From contig NZ_LFYT02000013.1 in NCBI RefSeq assembly GCF_001270065.2, positions 43,988-107,987 of the forward strand: 64,000 nucleotides of DNA, read 5' to 3'. A model generated the notes under the pieces. That model was given only the letters and a program-made list of their open reading frames with translations, ran no database searches and had not been told where the DNA came from. Origin of the DNA: Limnohabitans planktonicus II-D5 (GTDB lineage Bacteria > Pseudomonadota > Gammaproteobacteria > Burkholderiales > Burkholderiaceae_C). The first letter of the stretch is position 1. Every line of letters starts with the position of its first letter. A program made the position numbers and the translations under genes. This document shows, piece after piece, positions 42,122 to 51,186 of the stretch.

Positions 42122-43897
42122 ATGCCTTTGACCCTTGAACAACTCAACAGTGCATCACGCGAAGACGCTTCGCAGATGCTCGGCGGCCTGTACGAGCACT
42201 CGCCGTGGATCGCCGAGCAGGCGCTGAACGAACGCCCCTTCACTTCGCTGGCCCACCTCAAGCACACCATGTGCGAAGTACTCGCACATGCCGGGCGCGA
42301 CGCGCAACTGGGCCTGATCCGCGCCCACCCCGAGTTGGCGGGCAAGGCCATGGTCAGCAAGTCGCTCACGGCCGAATCGACCCACGAACAAACCAAGGCG
42401 GGCCTGACCGACTGCACGCCCGAAGAGTTCGCCAAAATCCAGAAGCTCAACGCCGACTACAACGCCAAATTTGGCTGGCCCTTCATCCTGGCGGTGCGTG
42501 GCCCGCGTGGCGTGGGCTTGAACAAAAAACAGATCATCGACACCTTTGAGCGCCGCCTGTTCGGCCACCCTGACATTGAGTTGCAAGAGTGCCTGCGCAA
42601 CATTCACCGCATCGTCGAGATCCGCCTGAACGACAAGTTCGGTGTGGAACCCACTCTGGGCCACCAGGTCTGGGACTGGCAAGAACAACTGGGGCAGCAC
42701 AGTGATCCCGGCTTTGCCGAACTGGGCCAACTCACCGTCACCTACCTCACCGACGCGCACCGCGCCTGCGCCCAGCGCATCACACAAAACATGCGCGACT
42801 GCGGCTTTGACGAGGTCTATACCGATGCGGTGGGCAACGTGGTAGGTCGCTACCACCCCGCCACAGCGGGTGCCAAATACCTGATGACGGGCAGCCATTA
42901 CGACACCGTGCGCAACGGCGGCAAGTACGACGGGCGCTTGGGCATCTTTGTGCCCATGGCCTGCGTGCAGCAGCTGCACCAACAAGGCAAACGTCTCCCC
43001 TTCGGCATCGAAGTCGTGGCCTTTGCCGAAGAAGAAGGCCAACGCTACAAAGCCACATTCTTGGGCTCTGGCGCACTCATTGGCCAGTTCAACCCCGCTT
43101 GGCTGGACCAGCAAGATGCCGACGGCATCACCATGCGTGCGGCCATGCAACACGCGGGCTTGAACATCGACGACATCCCCAAAATCCAGCGCGACGCGGC
43201 GCAGTACCTCGGCTTTATCGAAGTGCACATCGAACAAGGCCCGGTGCTCAACGAAGTGAACATCCCGCTGGGTGTGGTCACCTCCATCAACGGCAGCGTG
43301 CGCTACCTGTGCGAGGTCTTCGGCACCGCCAGCCACGCAGGCACCACCCCCATGGACCGCCGCCGCGATGCGGCCTGCGCCGTGGCCGAACTGGCTCTTT
43401 ACATGGAGCAACGCGCTGCCCAAGACGGCGACAGCGTGGCGACGATTGGCCAGCTGCAAGTGCCCAACGGCTCGATCAACGTGGTGCCCGGGCGCTGCCT
43501 GTTCAGCCTGGACATGCGTGCGCCCACCGATGCACAGCGCGACGCGCTGGTGGCGGATGTGATGGCGCAACTCGACCAAATTGCCGAGCGCCGTGGCGTG
43601 CGCGTCAAAGCCGAACTGACCATGAGCGCCGCCGCCGCGCCCAGCGCCCCCGCGTGGCAAGCCCGCTGGGAACGCGCCGTGAGCGCCTTGGGCGTGCCGC
43701 TCTTCAAACTGCCCAGCGGCGCAGGCCACGACGCGATGAAGCTGCACGAAGTCATGCCACAAGCCATGCTGTTTGTGCGCGGCGAAAACGGGGGCATCAG
43801 CCACAACCCACGCGAATCCACCACCAGCGACGACATGCAACTTTGCGTCGACGCCTTCACCCATGTTTTGAACCAACTCTCTCAGGAATTGTCATGA
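42122..43897 (+). CDS. Fused OHCU decarboxylase (UraD) and allantoate amidohydrolase-type enzyme
   Basis: A 591-residue two-domain protein. Residues 1 to ~170 are OHCU decarboxylase (RAHPELAGKA near 60, FGWPFILAVRG near 117), which makes S-allantoin. From ~175 on is an M20-type amidohydrolase of the allantoate/ureido branch: metal ligands in TGSHYDTVRNGGKYDGRLG (His ~259, Asp ~269), FAEEEGQRY near 301, HIEQGPVL near 370 and a C-terminal GAGHDA near 536. One chain therefore covers the steps before and after PuuE, which is encoded just upstream. A ribosome site (AGGAA) precedes the ATG. The next gene overlaps by 4 bp. Confidence 0.9.
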   Translation: MPLTLEQLNSASREDASQMLGGLYEHSPWIAEQALNERPFTSLAHLKHTMCEVLAHAGRDAQLGLIRAHPELAGKAMVSKSLTAESTHEQTKAGLTDCTPEEFAKIQKLNADYNAKFGWPFILAVRGPRGVGLNKKQIIDTFERRLFGHPDIELQECLRNIHRIVEIRLNDKFGVEPTLGHQVWDWQEQLGQHSDPGFAELGQLTVTYLTDAHRACAQRITQNMRDCGFDEVYTDAVGNVVGRYHPATAGAKYLMTGSHYDTVRNGGKYDGRLGIFVPMACVQQLHQQGKRLPFGIEVVAFAEEEGQRYKATFLGSGALIGQFNPAWLDQQDADGITMRAAMQHAGLNIDDIPKIQRDAAQYLGFIEVHIEQGPVLNEVNIPLGVVTSINGSVRYLCEVFGTASHAGTTPMDRRRDAACAVAELALYMEQRAAQDGDSVATIGQLQVPNGSINVVPGRCLFSLDMRAPTDAQRDALVADVMAQLDQIAERRGVRVKAELTMSAAAAPSAPAWQARWERAVSALGVPLFKLPSGAGHDAMKLHEVMPQAMLFVRGENGGISHNPRESTTSDDMQLCVDAFTHVLNQLSQELS

Positions 43898-45159
43898 GCG
43901 CTACCCACGTCAACCACGAACAACAATACCAACAACTCGACGCCTGGATCGACGCGCACTTTGACGAACAGGTCAAGTTCTTGCAGGCGCTGGTGCAGGC
44001 GCCCACCGACACCCCACCCGGCAACAACGCGCCGCACGCCGAGCGCACCGCCGAGCTGCTCGCGCCCATGGGCTTTGTGGCCGAAAAGCACCCTGTGCCT
44101 GCCTCCGAAGTCAAAGCCTACGGCCTGGAGTCGGTCACCAACCTGATCGTGCGCCGCAAATATGGCGAAGGCAAAACCATTGCCCTGAACGCCCACGGCG
44201 ACGTGGTGCCCCCCGGCGAAGGCTGGACGCACCCGCCCTACGGCGGCGAAATCCACAACGGCGCGATGTACGGCCGCGCCACCGCCGTGAGCAAGTGCGA
44301 CTTTTCCACCTTCACCTTTGCCACCCGCGCATTGGAATCGCTGAACGCCAAGTTGAAGGGCGGCGTGGAACTGCACTTCACCTACGACGAAGAATTTGGC
44401 GGCGAAATGGGCCCCGGCTGGCTGCTGGCCAAGGGCCTCACAAAGCCTGATTTGATGATCGCGGCAGGCTTCAGCTACCAAGTGGTCACCGCACACAACG
44501 GCTGCCTGCAAATGGAAGTGACGGTGCATGGCGAGATGGCCCACGCCGCCATTCCCGACAGCGGCACCGACGCCCTGCAAGGCGCGGTGCACATCCTGAG
44601 CGCTCTGCACGCCCTCAACACGCAATACCTGAAGGTCACGTCCCAAGTCGAGGGCATCACCCACCCCTACCTGAACGTGGGCCTGATCGAAGGCGGCACC
44701 AACACCAACGTGGTGCCCGGCAAAGTCAGCTTCAAACTCGACCGCCGCATGATCCCCGAAGAGAACCCGGCCGAAGTGGAAGCCAGCATCCGCCAAACCA
44801 TTGCCGACGCAGCCGCCAGCTTCAAGCCCCCACGCGGCGGCAACACACTGCAAGTGGACGTGCGCCGCATGCTGCTGGCCAACGCTATGAAGCCACTGGC
44901 GGGCAACCAACCGCTGGTCAGCGCCATCCAGAAACACGGCGAACAAGTCTTCGGCGAAGCCATCCCCGCCTTGGGCACCCCGCTCTACACCGACGTGCGC
45001 CTGTACGTGGAACGCGGCATCCCCGGCGTGATCTACGGCGCAGGCCCCCGCACCGTGCGCGAGTCCAACGCCAAACGCGCCGACGAGCATGTCGAGCTGG
45101 AAGACCTGCGCCGGGCGACCAAGGTGGTGGCGCGGACGTTGCTGGATTTGCTGGCTTGA
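43894..45159 (+). CDS. M20-family metallohydrolase (ArgE/DapE-like)
   Basis: A 421-residue M20 peptidase. First-metal His-Asp in LNAHGDVVPPGEGW (residues ~104-117), catalytic and metal glutamates in YDEEFGGEMG near 166 and a dimerisation domain around 205-310 (HGEMAHAAIPDSGTDALQ). It overlaps the UraD-amidohydrolase fusion gene (ATGA), so it is translationally coupled and likely handles a nitrogenous amide or ureido compound late in the pathway, for example a ureidoglycolate- or N-carbamoyl-type substrate. That substrate is inference; ArgE/DapE annotations are generic. Confidence 0.85.
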   Translation: MSATHVNHEQQYQQLDAWIDAHFDEQVKFLQALVQAPTDTPPGNNAPHAERTAELLAPMGFVAEKHPVPASEVKAYGLESVTNLIVRRKYGEGKTIALNAHGDVVPPGEGWTHPPYGGEIHNGAMYGRATAVSKCDFSTFTFATRALESLNAKLKGGVELHFTYDEEFGGEMGPGWLLAKGLTKPDLMIAAGFSYQVVTAHNGCLQMEVTVHGEMAHAAIPDSGTDALQGAVHILSALHALNTQYLKVTSQVEGITHPYLNVGLIEGGTNTNVVPGKVSFKLDRRMIPEENPAEVEASIRQTIADAAASFKPPRGGNTLQVDVRRMLLANAMKPLAGNQPLVSAIQKHGEQVFGEAIPALGTPLYTDVRLYVERGIPGVIYGAGPRTVRESNAKRADEHVELEDLRRATKVVARTLLDLLA

Positions 45160-45245
45160 AACTGAAGGTGCTTACGCACCTTGAGAAAGCACGCTTAACT
45201 TTTCAACTTCAGCGCCACGCCATTTTTCCTTTTAAGGTGAACGCC

Positions 45246-45491
45246 ATGGGCAAAGCAGTGAACATCCATGATGGGCTTTACGGCCAAGCCAAGGCCCATG
45301 CCATGGCTGGGGGTCAAACCATCGCTGAACAGATCAATCTCTGGGCCATGGTTGGTAAAGCTGGGCTCGACAACCCAGATTTACCAACCGCTTTTGTTCG
45401 CGATCTGATCCTTGCACGCAGGCAAAATCCCGAGTTGACTACGCCGTTTGTGCCCGCTTCCACCTACCTTGAACGAAATGACCTCACCTGA
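45246..45491 (+). CDS. ParD-like antitoxin family protein (orphan)
   Basis: An 81-residue protein with the ParD-like domain: AVNIHDGLYGQAKAHAMAGG (residues ~4-23), TIAEQINLWAMVGKAGLDNPDLP (~25-47), a ribbon-helix-helix-type DNA-binding antitoxin fold. AAGGTGA lies before the ATG; the open frame also extends upstream to 45156, but those codons lack the domain. No toxin gene follows; the next gene, a dioxygenase, overlaps by 14 bp. It may be a relic module or a stand-alone regulator. Confidence 0.72.
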   Translation: MGKAVNIHDGLYGQAKAHAMAGGQTIAEQINLWAMVGKAGLDNPDLPTAFVRDLILARRQNPELTTPFVPASTYLERNDLT

Positions 45492-46320
45492 CCTCACCAC
45501 CCTGCGCCAGCGCGTGCAGGCCTGCACCACCGACCAGGACGTGGCCGATTACCAGCGCGATGGCGCAGTGTGCATCCGCAACTTGTTCACCCCCGAAGAA
45601 GTGGCCCTGCTGCGTGACGGCATCGAGGCCAACCTGGCCCACCCCAGCCCACGCGGCATGGTGGCCAGTCGGCCGGACGACCCGGGTCGGTTTTTTGAAG
45701 ACTTTTGCAACTGGCAGGACATCCCGCAGTTCAAGCGTTTCATCTTTGACACACCCTTGGCCGCCCTGGCCCAGCGCCTGATGCAAAGCCAGACGGTGCG
45801 CCTGTACCACGACCACCTGCTGGTCAAGGAGCCCGGCACGCGCCAGCGCACGCCTTGGCACCAAGACCAGCCCTATTACAACGTGGACGGCCTGCAAAAC
45901 ATCAGCTTCTGGATTCCGGTGGACCCGGTGTCCCGACCGTCCACGCTGGAGTTTGTCGCGGGCTCACACCGTGGTCCCTGGCTCATGCCACGTACCTTCA
46001 TGACGAACCAGGCCAAGTGGTTCCCCGAAGGCTCGCTGACGGAGTTGCCCGACATCGACAAGCACCGCCAAGACTTCCCCATTCTCGGCTGGGACCTGCA
46101 ACCGGGTGATTTGGTGTGTTTTCACATGCTCAGCCTGCACGCCTCAGCAGGCGTGGACGGCACGCAGCGCAGGCGCGTGTACTCGGTGCGCTTTTTGGGC
46201 GACGACATGACCCACTCCCCACGACCCTGGGTGACTTCGCCGCCCTTCCCCGGGCTGGACCAGGAACTACCCGCCGGGGTGCCGATGGACCATGCGCTAT
46301 TTCCGCTGATGGCGGCTTGA
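45478..46320 (+). CDS. Phytanoyl-CoA dioxygenase family protein
   Basis: A 280-residue non-heme iron, 2-oxoglutarate-dependent dioxygenase-like protein. The iron facial triad is visible as HQD in RTPWHQDQPYYN (residues ~132-143) and a distal His in VCFHMLSLHASAG near 216-228, with RRRVYSVRF supplying the 2-oxoglutarate Arg. It hydroxylates an unknown small molecule. It follows the ParD-like gene with overlap. A REP cassette begins 12 bp after the stop. Confidence 0.85.
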   Translation: MTSPDLTTLRQRVQACTTDQDVADYQRDGAVCIRNLFTPEEVALLRDGIEANLAHPSPRGMVASRPDDPGRFFEDFCNWQDIPQFKRFIFDTPLAALAQRLMQSQTVRLYHDHLLVKEPGTRQRTPWHQDQPYYNVDGLQNISFWIPVDPVSRPSTLEFVAGSHRGPWLMPRTFMTNQAKWFPEGSLTELPDIDKHRQDFPILGWDLQPGDLVCFHMLSLHASAGVDGTQRRRVYSVRFLGDDMTHSPRPWVTSPPFPGLDQELPAGVPMDHALFPLMAA

Positions 46321-46332
46321 AAACTCTTCATT

Positions 46333-46497
46333 ATTGATCCGGCACGCTGAAGTTTGAAATGCGTAAGACATGTCATCTCGTAGGTCGGCACTCGCAGAGT
46401 CCGACGTTATTGGTTTCGGCACAGGCCCATGTCGGGGTCTTCGACCACCGACCTACAACAGCTTTGCGCATTGAAAACTTCACAGGGCCGAATCAAT
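46333..46497. repeat. Solitary REP cassette, family A, copy 1
   Basis: A 165-bp cassette: left end ATTGATCCGGCACGCTGAAG (46333), right end in inverse ATTGATTCGGCCCTGTGAAG. Inside is one pair of facing hairpins, GTAGGTCGGCACTCGCAGAG near 46380 and the inverse of GTAGGTCGGTGGTCGAAGAC near 46450. It is the single-unit form of the structure amplified in array 2 near 13-14.5 kb. Confidence 0.92.
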
Positions 46498-46563
46498 AGA
46501 CAGTGCACTTGCGCCCTTTCTGAGCGGCAACAGTATAAAAAATTCAGGGAAATTTTCTGAATT

Positions 46564-46721
46564 ATTGATCTGGCACGCTGAAGTTTTAAATGAGCGAGAA
46601 ATGTCGTCACTTAGGTCGGTACTCGAAGAGTCCGACATGATGGGTTTCGGCACAGGCCCATGTCGGGGTATTCGACCGCCGACCTACAACATCTTTGAGC
46701 ATTGAAAACTTCATGGGGCCG
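46564..46721. repeat. Solitary REP cassette, family A, copy 2 (right end clipped)
   Basis: A second cassette starting 67 bp after the first, in the same orientation: ATTGATCTGGCACGCTGAAG, hairpins GTCGGTACTCGAAGAGTCCG and CGGGGTATTCGACCGCCGAC, then GAAAACTTCATGGGGCCG. The expected final ATCAAT is missing, because the sequence passes straight into an istA fragment. Confidence 0.9.
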
Positions 46722-47038
46722 CAGAAAGATCGAAATCCATGAATACCGTCACGTTTTAATCCGCTTGAGTGCAGGTGACCGCGACCGCGAGATCACACGC
46801 CTAGGCCTCATGGGCCACGTCAAAGTCGCCGAGTTTCGCGCTCTGGCTTTGAGTCTGGGGTGGCTTGAGCCTGCCGCGCCACTGCCCGATGTGCAAACCA
46901 TCGCCCAAAGCCTGAACACCAAAACCAAACGACCCGCCTGCACTGTCTCCAAGCCCAACCCTTGGCGTGCTTTCATTGAGCGCTTCATGGACGCTGGCGT
47001 CGTAGTCAAGGCCATTCACGCACCAGAAGCCTTGTGCG
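46720..47038 (+). pseudogene. istA: IS21-family transposase IstA, N-terminal fragment
   Basis: About 106 codons matching the N-terminus of IstA: RKIEIHEYRHVLIRLSAGDR, then GLMGHVKVAEFRALALSLGW and TVSKPNPWRAFIERFMDAGV (helix-turn-helix region). No start codon of its own, no integrase core and no istB follow. The left side is fused to the clipped end of a REP cassette and the right side ends just before the nadA stop (47056). It is a non-functional relic of an IS21 insertion. Confidence 0.78.
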
Positions 47039-47055
47039 GGCGGAGGAGGCCGGCA

Positions 47056-48177
47056 TCAGGCCGCACCGATGTGCGGCACCAGTGCGGCCAGCGGCTGACC
47101 CATACGCTGCGACGCGGTGAAAGCCAGCATCCGGTCTATCGGCAGGCGGGCGCGCGCACCCAAGGCAGGGTCCACTTGCACTTGCGGGCTCAATGTTTGC
47201 AACACCTGTGCCACGCCAGCCAGTCCGTTCATCGCCATCCAGGGGCAGTGCGCGCAACTTTTGCAAGTGGCGCTGTCGCCAGCCGTGGGGGCTTCGATAA
47301 ACACCTTGCCGGGGTTCAGCGTGCGCAACTTGTGCATCATGCCGCTGTCAGTGGCCACTATGAATTCCTGGGCATCCATCTCGCGAGCCGCCTTGAGGAT
47401 GCCCGCGGTCGAACCTACCGCGTCGGCCAATGCGATCACATCCGCAGGTGATTCCGGATGCACCAACACCTTGGCCTTGGGGTGCTCCTTCTTGAGCGCC
47501 TCAAGCTCAAAGGCCTTGAACTCGTCGTGCACGATGCAGCTGCCGTTCCACATCAACATGTCGGCGCCTGTTTCACGCTGGATATAGGCGCCGAGGTGGC
47601 GGTCAGGTGCCCACAAGATTTTCTGGCCCTGCGCCTTCAATGCCCGGACGATGTCCAGCGCGCAACTCGACGTCACCAGCCAGTCGGCACGCGCCTTCAC
47701 GGCGGCGCTGGTGTTGGCATAAACCACCACTGTGCGGTCCGGGTGGGCGTCGCACAAGGCGCTGAATTCGTCTGCCGGACATCCCAGATCCAGAGAACAG
47801 GTGGCGTCGAGGTCGGGCATCAGGACACGTTTTTCAGGTGAGAGAATTTTGGCGGTCTCGCCCATGAATCGAACGCCCGACACCACCAGTGTGGTCGCCG
47901 CGTGGTCGCGCCCGAAACGCGCCATCTCCAGCGAATCACTGACCAGCCCGCCGGTTTCTTCGGCCAGGTCTTGCAGGTCGGGGTGCACGTAGTAATGCGA
48001 CACCAAGACGGCATGGCGCTCTTTGAGCAAGCGGCGGATCTGGTCCTTGAGCGCTGCGCGTTCGTCAGGCGGCGGTTCCATCGGAACGCGTGCCCAGGCA
48101 TGTCGCATCGGGTAGAAAGGCTGCTCATAGTCAATGCGCACCAGGGGCTGGACAGGAACACTTGCAGTGTCACGCAT
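47056..48177 (-). CDS. nadA: Quinolinate synthase
   Basis: A 373-residue [4Fe-4S] enzyme condensing iminoaspartate with dihydroxyacetone phosphate to quinolinate in NAD synthesis. It shows [19 protein letters not shown] (residues ~59-77), cluster cysteines in [15 protein letters not shown] near 125 and near 317 in [13 protein letters not shown], and HPESPADV near 246. ATG 48177 has GAGG upstream and lies 9 bp after the nadC stop; an in-frame GTG at 48189 is less likely. The absence of nadB here means iminoaspartate comes from elsewhere. Confidence 0.94.
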   Translation of the reverse strand: MRDTASVPVQPLVRIDYEQPFYPMRHAWARVPMEPPPDERAALKDQIRRLLKERHAVLVSHYYVHPDLQDLAEETGGLVSDSLEMARFGRDHAATTLVVSGVRFMGETAKILSPEKRVLMPDLDATCSLDLGCPADEFSALCDAHPDRTVVVYANTSAAVKARADWLVTSSCALDIVRALKAQGQKILWAPDRHLGAYIQRETGADMLMWNGSCIVHDEFKAFELEALKKEHPKAKVLVHPESPADVIALADAVGSTAGILKAAREMDAQEFIVATDSGMMHKLRTLNPGKVFIEAPTAGDSATCKSCAHCPWMAMNGLAGVAQVLQTLSPQVQVDPALGARARLPIDRMLAFTASQRMGQPLAALVPHIGAA

Positions 48178-48185
48178 GGTGGGCC

Positions 48186-49073
48186 TCACAGCTGCGTCAA
48201 GCGCATGGAAAAATCAATCGCTTGGATGTTTTTGGTCAGGGCACCGACCGAAATGCGGTCCACCCCGGTGGCGGCAATGTCGGCCACCGTGTGCAGCCCG
48301 ACGCCGCCCGATACTTCCAAAATCGCCCGGCCCGCCGTGAGGCGCACCGCCTCGTGCAGCTGCGCCAGGTTCATGTTGTCGAGCAACACCATTTGAGCGC
48401 CTGCCGCGAGTGCTTCGTCCAGCTGATCCAGGCTCTCGACCTCGATCTCTACAAAACTTGCACGAGCAGCCACTTCGGCAGCACGCTGCAAAGCAGCTGT
48501 GACGCCACCGGCAGCAGCAATATGGTTTTCCTTGATCAACACCGCGTCGTACAGGCCGATGCGGTGGTTGCTGCCACCGCCGCAACGCACAGCGTATTTT
48601 TGGGCCAGCCGTAAACCGGGCAGGGTTTTGCGGGTGTCCACAATGCGCGCACGATTGCCTGGCACCTGCTCCACCGCCCGCACATAAGCAGCGGTTTGCG
48701 TGGCCACTGCGCTGAGCAGTTGCAGGAAATTGAGCAAGGTACGCTCACCGCTGAGCAGTGCGCGAGAATTGCCCTGAATTTCCAGAATGACCTGGTTGGC
48801 GCTGCACGACTGGCCATCTCGTACATACCAAACCAGTTCGGCCTGCGGGTCCAGGCGCAGCAATGTCGCCTCTACCCAGAGCCGACCACAAATGACCGCG
48901 GCCTCGCGCGCCATCACCCGGGCCTGGCTGCGTTGCCGAGGGTCCACCAGGCCAGCCGTCAAGTCTCCGGTCCCGAGGTCTTCATCCAGCGCCCGAATTG
49001 CATCGGCGTGCGCATGCAGTGCCAGGGTGTCATCTTCAAAGTATTGGTCATTCACTTGATGTCGTGGCCTCAT
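48186..49073 (-). CDS. nadC: Nicotinate-nucleotide pyrophosphorylase (quinolinate phosphoribosyltransferase)
   Basis: A 295-residue type II PRTase. It shows [13 protein letters not shown] (residues ~31-43), [29 protein letters not shown] core near 147-171 and the C-terminal [26 protein letters not shown] region near 255. It converts quinolinate and PRPP to nicotinate mononucleotide, directly following NadA in the pathway. It is the first gene of a nadC-nadA pair. Upstream lies a REP cassette, and no clear ribosome site precedes the ATG. Confidence 0.94.
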   Translation of the reverse strand: MRPRHQVNDQYFEDDTLALHAHADAIRALDEDLGTGDLTAGLVDPRQRSQARVMAREAAVICGRLWVEATLLRLDPQAELVWYVRDGQSCSANQVILEIQGNSRALLSGERTLLNFLQLLSAVATQTAAYVRAVEQVPGNRARIVDTRKTLPGLRLAQKYAVRCGGGSNHRIGLYDAVLIKENHIAAAGGVTAALQRAAEVAARASFVEIEVESLDQLDEALAAGAQMVLLDNMNLAQLHEAVRLTAGRAILEVSGGVGLHTVADIAATGVDRISVGALTKNIQAIDFSMRLTQL

Positions 49074-49089
49074 ACAAAAGTCAGTAGCT

Positions 49090-49262
49090 ATTGATCTGGC
49101 ACCATGAAGTCTGCAGGGTGTCTTCCATCTTGAATTTTGTGGGCGCTAGCCCTGCTGGCGATCAGACGCTTGTGGACCACTGGCTTTTCGCTTGGCTGCA
49201 AGCTCCCACAAAAATTCTCCCAACTGGCAACACAGGGCTCAGACCTCATCGCGCCGAATCAA
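49090..49262 (+). repeat. REP cassette, family B, copy 3
   Basis: A 173-bp cassette starting ATTGATCTGGCACCATGAAG and ending CCTCATCGCGCCGAATCAA, with GTGGGCGCTAGCCCTGCTGG and a facing hairpin around TTGCAAGCTCCCACAAAA. It is the same family as the cassettes near 18.5 and 32.75 kb and lies 17 bp upstream of nadC, so it sits in that gene's promoter region. Confidence 0.9.
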
Positions 49263-49340
49263 CAGCATAGCTGCTTCGCACCCTGTCCTACAGTTAGCTC
49301 GCTATCGGAGCAATAGACCTGAGGGCAGACCTCAGCTGGC

Positions 49341-49450
49341 TGTCACATTAACTTTGGTGGTTCGGGCTGCTTGTCGTTGCGCTTAGCAAGTCGGGGGGCT
49401 CCAAGCCCTGCAGGCCGCTGAATTAGGGTGACAAAGCGAATGGCGCTGCG
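49341..49450. mobile_element. Degenerate remnant of the IS3-family element seen at the right edge
   Basis: TGTCACATTAACTTTGGTGG (49341) matches the IS end TGTCGCATTTATTTTGGTGG at 63203. After a gap, 49403-49450 (AAGCCCTGCAGGCC..., then GCGAATGGCGCTGCG) matches the internal IS sequence near 63391-63440. The two matching blocks are closer together than in the intact copy, so the middle was deleted. The remaining ~150 bp before bioB hold a 6-bp inverted repeat CGATAC/GTATCG (49580-49598) but no recognised promoter. Confidence 0.72.
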
Positions 49451-49603
49451 CTGATAACGACGAGCGAGTCCATGCGTTGGGTGAACTGCCGTCCAGAAGC
49501 CCGTGGATGCCCTCGACTAGACTTCACAGCATTTCAACGCCGTGCAGATTCCCGCATCCTCCCCGCCACCCCAGATACCCGATACGAAGTGTGTATCGCT
49601 CCA

Positions 49604-50653
49604 ATGAACAACGACATGTCCAGCGTTTTTGAACAACCCGTCACCCTGCATCGCCCGCGACAGAGCGTCACACCCCGCCCCGAAGCCCGATGGAGCGTTG
49701 ACGCCATAGAAGCATTGTTTGACCTGCCTTTTCCAGAGTTGATGCACCAGGCCCAAACCGTGCACCGTGAAAACTTCGACCCTTCACGCGTTGAATTCGC
49801 CACCTTGCTGTCGGTCAAAACCGGCGGGTGCCCGGAAGACTGCAACTATTGCCCGCAAGCGGCACGCTTTGACACCGGCGTGGAGGCCACCAAGCTGATG
49901 GAGCCCGACGAAGTGCGCCAAGCCGCGCAGCGCGCCAAAGAAGCGGGGGCCACACGCTTTTGCATGGGTGCTGCCTGGCGCGCGCCGAAAGACCGCGACA
50001 TTGAAAAAGTCGCCGAGCTGGTGCGCACGGTCAAAGCGCTCGGGCTTGAAACCTGTGCCACCCTGGGCATGCTGGAAGACGGGCATGCACAGACGCTGCA
50101 AAACGCTGGCCTTGACTACTACAACCACAACCTCGACAGCGCGCCAGATTTTTACGGTGACATCATCACCACGCGCAACTACCAGGACCGGCTCGACACC
50201 CTGGCACGTGTGCGCGATGCAGGTGTCAAGGTTTGTTGCGGTGGCATCGTCGGCATGGGCGAAACTCGGCGTCAGCGTGCTGGCTTGGTGGCCGAGTTGG
50301 CCAATCTCTCACCCTACCCCGAGTCGGTGCCAATCAACAACCTTGTGAAGGTCGAAGGCACACCGCTGGCCGGTCAGGAGGCGATGGACCCGTTTGAATT
50401 CGTGCGCACGATTGCTGTTGCGCGCATCACCATGCCCAAGGCGCGTGTACGCCTGTCGGCTGGCCGCCAGCAGATGGGCGACGCGGTGCAGGCCCTGTGT
50501 TTCCTCGCCGGTGCCAACTCGATCTTTTACGGCGAGAAGCTGCTGACCACAGGCAACCCCGACACGAACGCCGATGTGGCCTTGCTGCAACGCCTGGGTA
50601 TGACGCGTTCTGCACCTGAGGGCAAGCCTGAAGTCCCCACTTGCAAGCGATGA
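49604..50653 (+). CDS. bioB: Biotin synthase
   Basis: A 349-residue radical SAM enzyme that inserts sulfur into dethiobiotin. It has the radical SAM cluster CPEDCNYC (residues ~75-82), [20 protein letters not shown] near 170 and [12 protein letters not shown] near 284 (Arg of the [2Fe-2S] site). ATG 49604 was chosen; ATG 49616 would shorten it by four residues. The open frame runs upstream to 49472, but that part is IS remnant. It stands alone, with no bioADF genes in the window. Confidence 0.94.
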   Translation: MNNDMSSVFEQPVTLHRPRQSVTPRPEARWSVDAIEALFDLPFPELMHQAQTVHRENFDPSRVEFATLLSVKTGGCPEDCNYCPQAARFDTGVEATKLMEPDEVRQAAQRAKEAGATRFCMGAAWRAPKDRDIEKVAELVRTVKALGLETCATLGMLEDGHAQTLQNAGLDYYNHNLDSAPDFYGDIITTRNYQDRLDTLARVRDAGVKVCCGGIVGMGETRRQRAGLVAELANLSPYPESVPINNLVKVEGTPLAGQEAMDPFEFVRTIAVARITMPKARVRLSAGRQQMGDAVQALCFLAGANSIFYGEKLLTTGNPDTNADVALLQRLGMTRSAPEGKPEVPTCKR

Positions 50654-50660
50654 CCCAGCT

Positions 50661-50819
50661 TCAAATCATGGTTTTGACGAATATTTTGATCGACAAGATA
50701 TGCAGCCATGTGTACAGCAAGGTGTTGGGTTGAAGTACCTTCATCACAATGCCAATCAGCACGAAGGTGGACACGACGCACCAAATTGACGTTTTGACCC
50801 TGTTCTCGCGGTTGCACAA
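50661..50819 (-). CDS. Small putative membrane ORF
   Basis: A 52-codon frame with a TTG start. It has a strong hydrophobic stretch (WCVVSTFVLIGIVMKVLQ, about residues 13-30) and a second one (LLYTWLHILSIKIFV). It is convergent with bioB, 7 bp from its stop. Conserved-looking composition suggests a real small membrane protein or the surviving tail of a larger one; I do not recognise the family. The stretch 50820-51016 holds nothing recognisable. Confidence 0.35.
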   Translation of the reverse strand: MCNRENRVKTSIWCVVSTFVLIGIVMKVLQPNTLLYTWLHILSIKIFVKTMI

Positions 50820-51016
50820 TCATTTATTGAAGCGCAGGTGCTGTTTTCCACTTCAACAACAACTCGACCTGCCAAAGGATTTTGTACAAGTGGCCCAGTG
50901 GCGCTCGACCGCCTCAATTCACACCGAACTCAATATCCACCCTATCGGACTTGTTGCGTCGAAACGAGTCATTGATCCAATTTAGATACGCCAAACACGA
51001 GACGAGGTGCTAAGGT

Positions 51017-51186
51017 TCAATTGCCTGCCGTCTTGTGGGAACCGAAAGTCCGGGCATAGGCGCAGTTGAACTTGGCGCCTACCAGCAAGATCTGGGCTGA
51101 CAAGTAGACCCACAGCAGCACCATCACGAGCGAGCCGGCCGCGCCGAAACCCACGCCACACCACGCGGCGGGCCAGTCGGCGGGCA
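51017..51186 (-). pseudogene. YihY/BrkB-family membrane protein, C-terminal remnant
   Basis: About 50 codons ending at 51017 read GVGFGAAGSLVMVLLWVYLS, then AQILLVGAKFNCAYARTFGS. This is the last transmembrane helix and tail typical of YihY/BrkB proteins. The rest of the protein is missing: the frame runs at once into the arcC stop region. It is a gene relic, consistent with a recombination junction at the 3' border of the arc operon. Confidence 0.68.

Noticed and set aside
42155..43876. A 573-codon minus-strand frame opposite the UraD fusion
   Set aside because: It is an antisense shadow rich in H, A, V and G; the plus strand has all catalytic motifs.
49580..49598. CGATAC / GTATCG inverted repeat before bioB as a BirA operator
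   Set aside because: It does not resemble the BirA operator pattern, and a 6-bp repeat is weak evidence.
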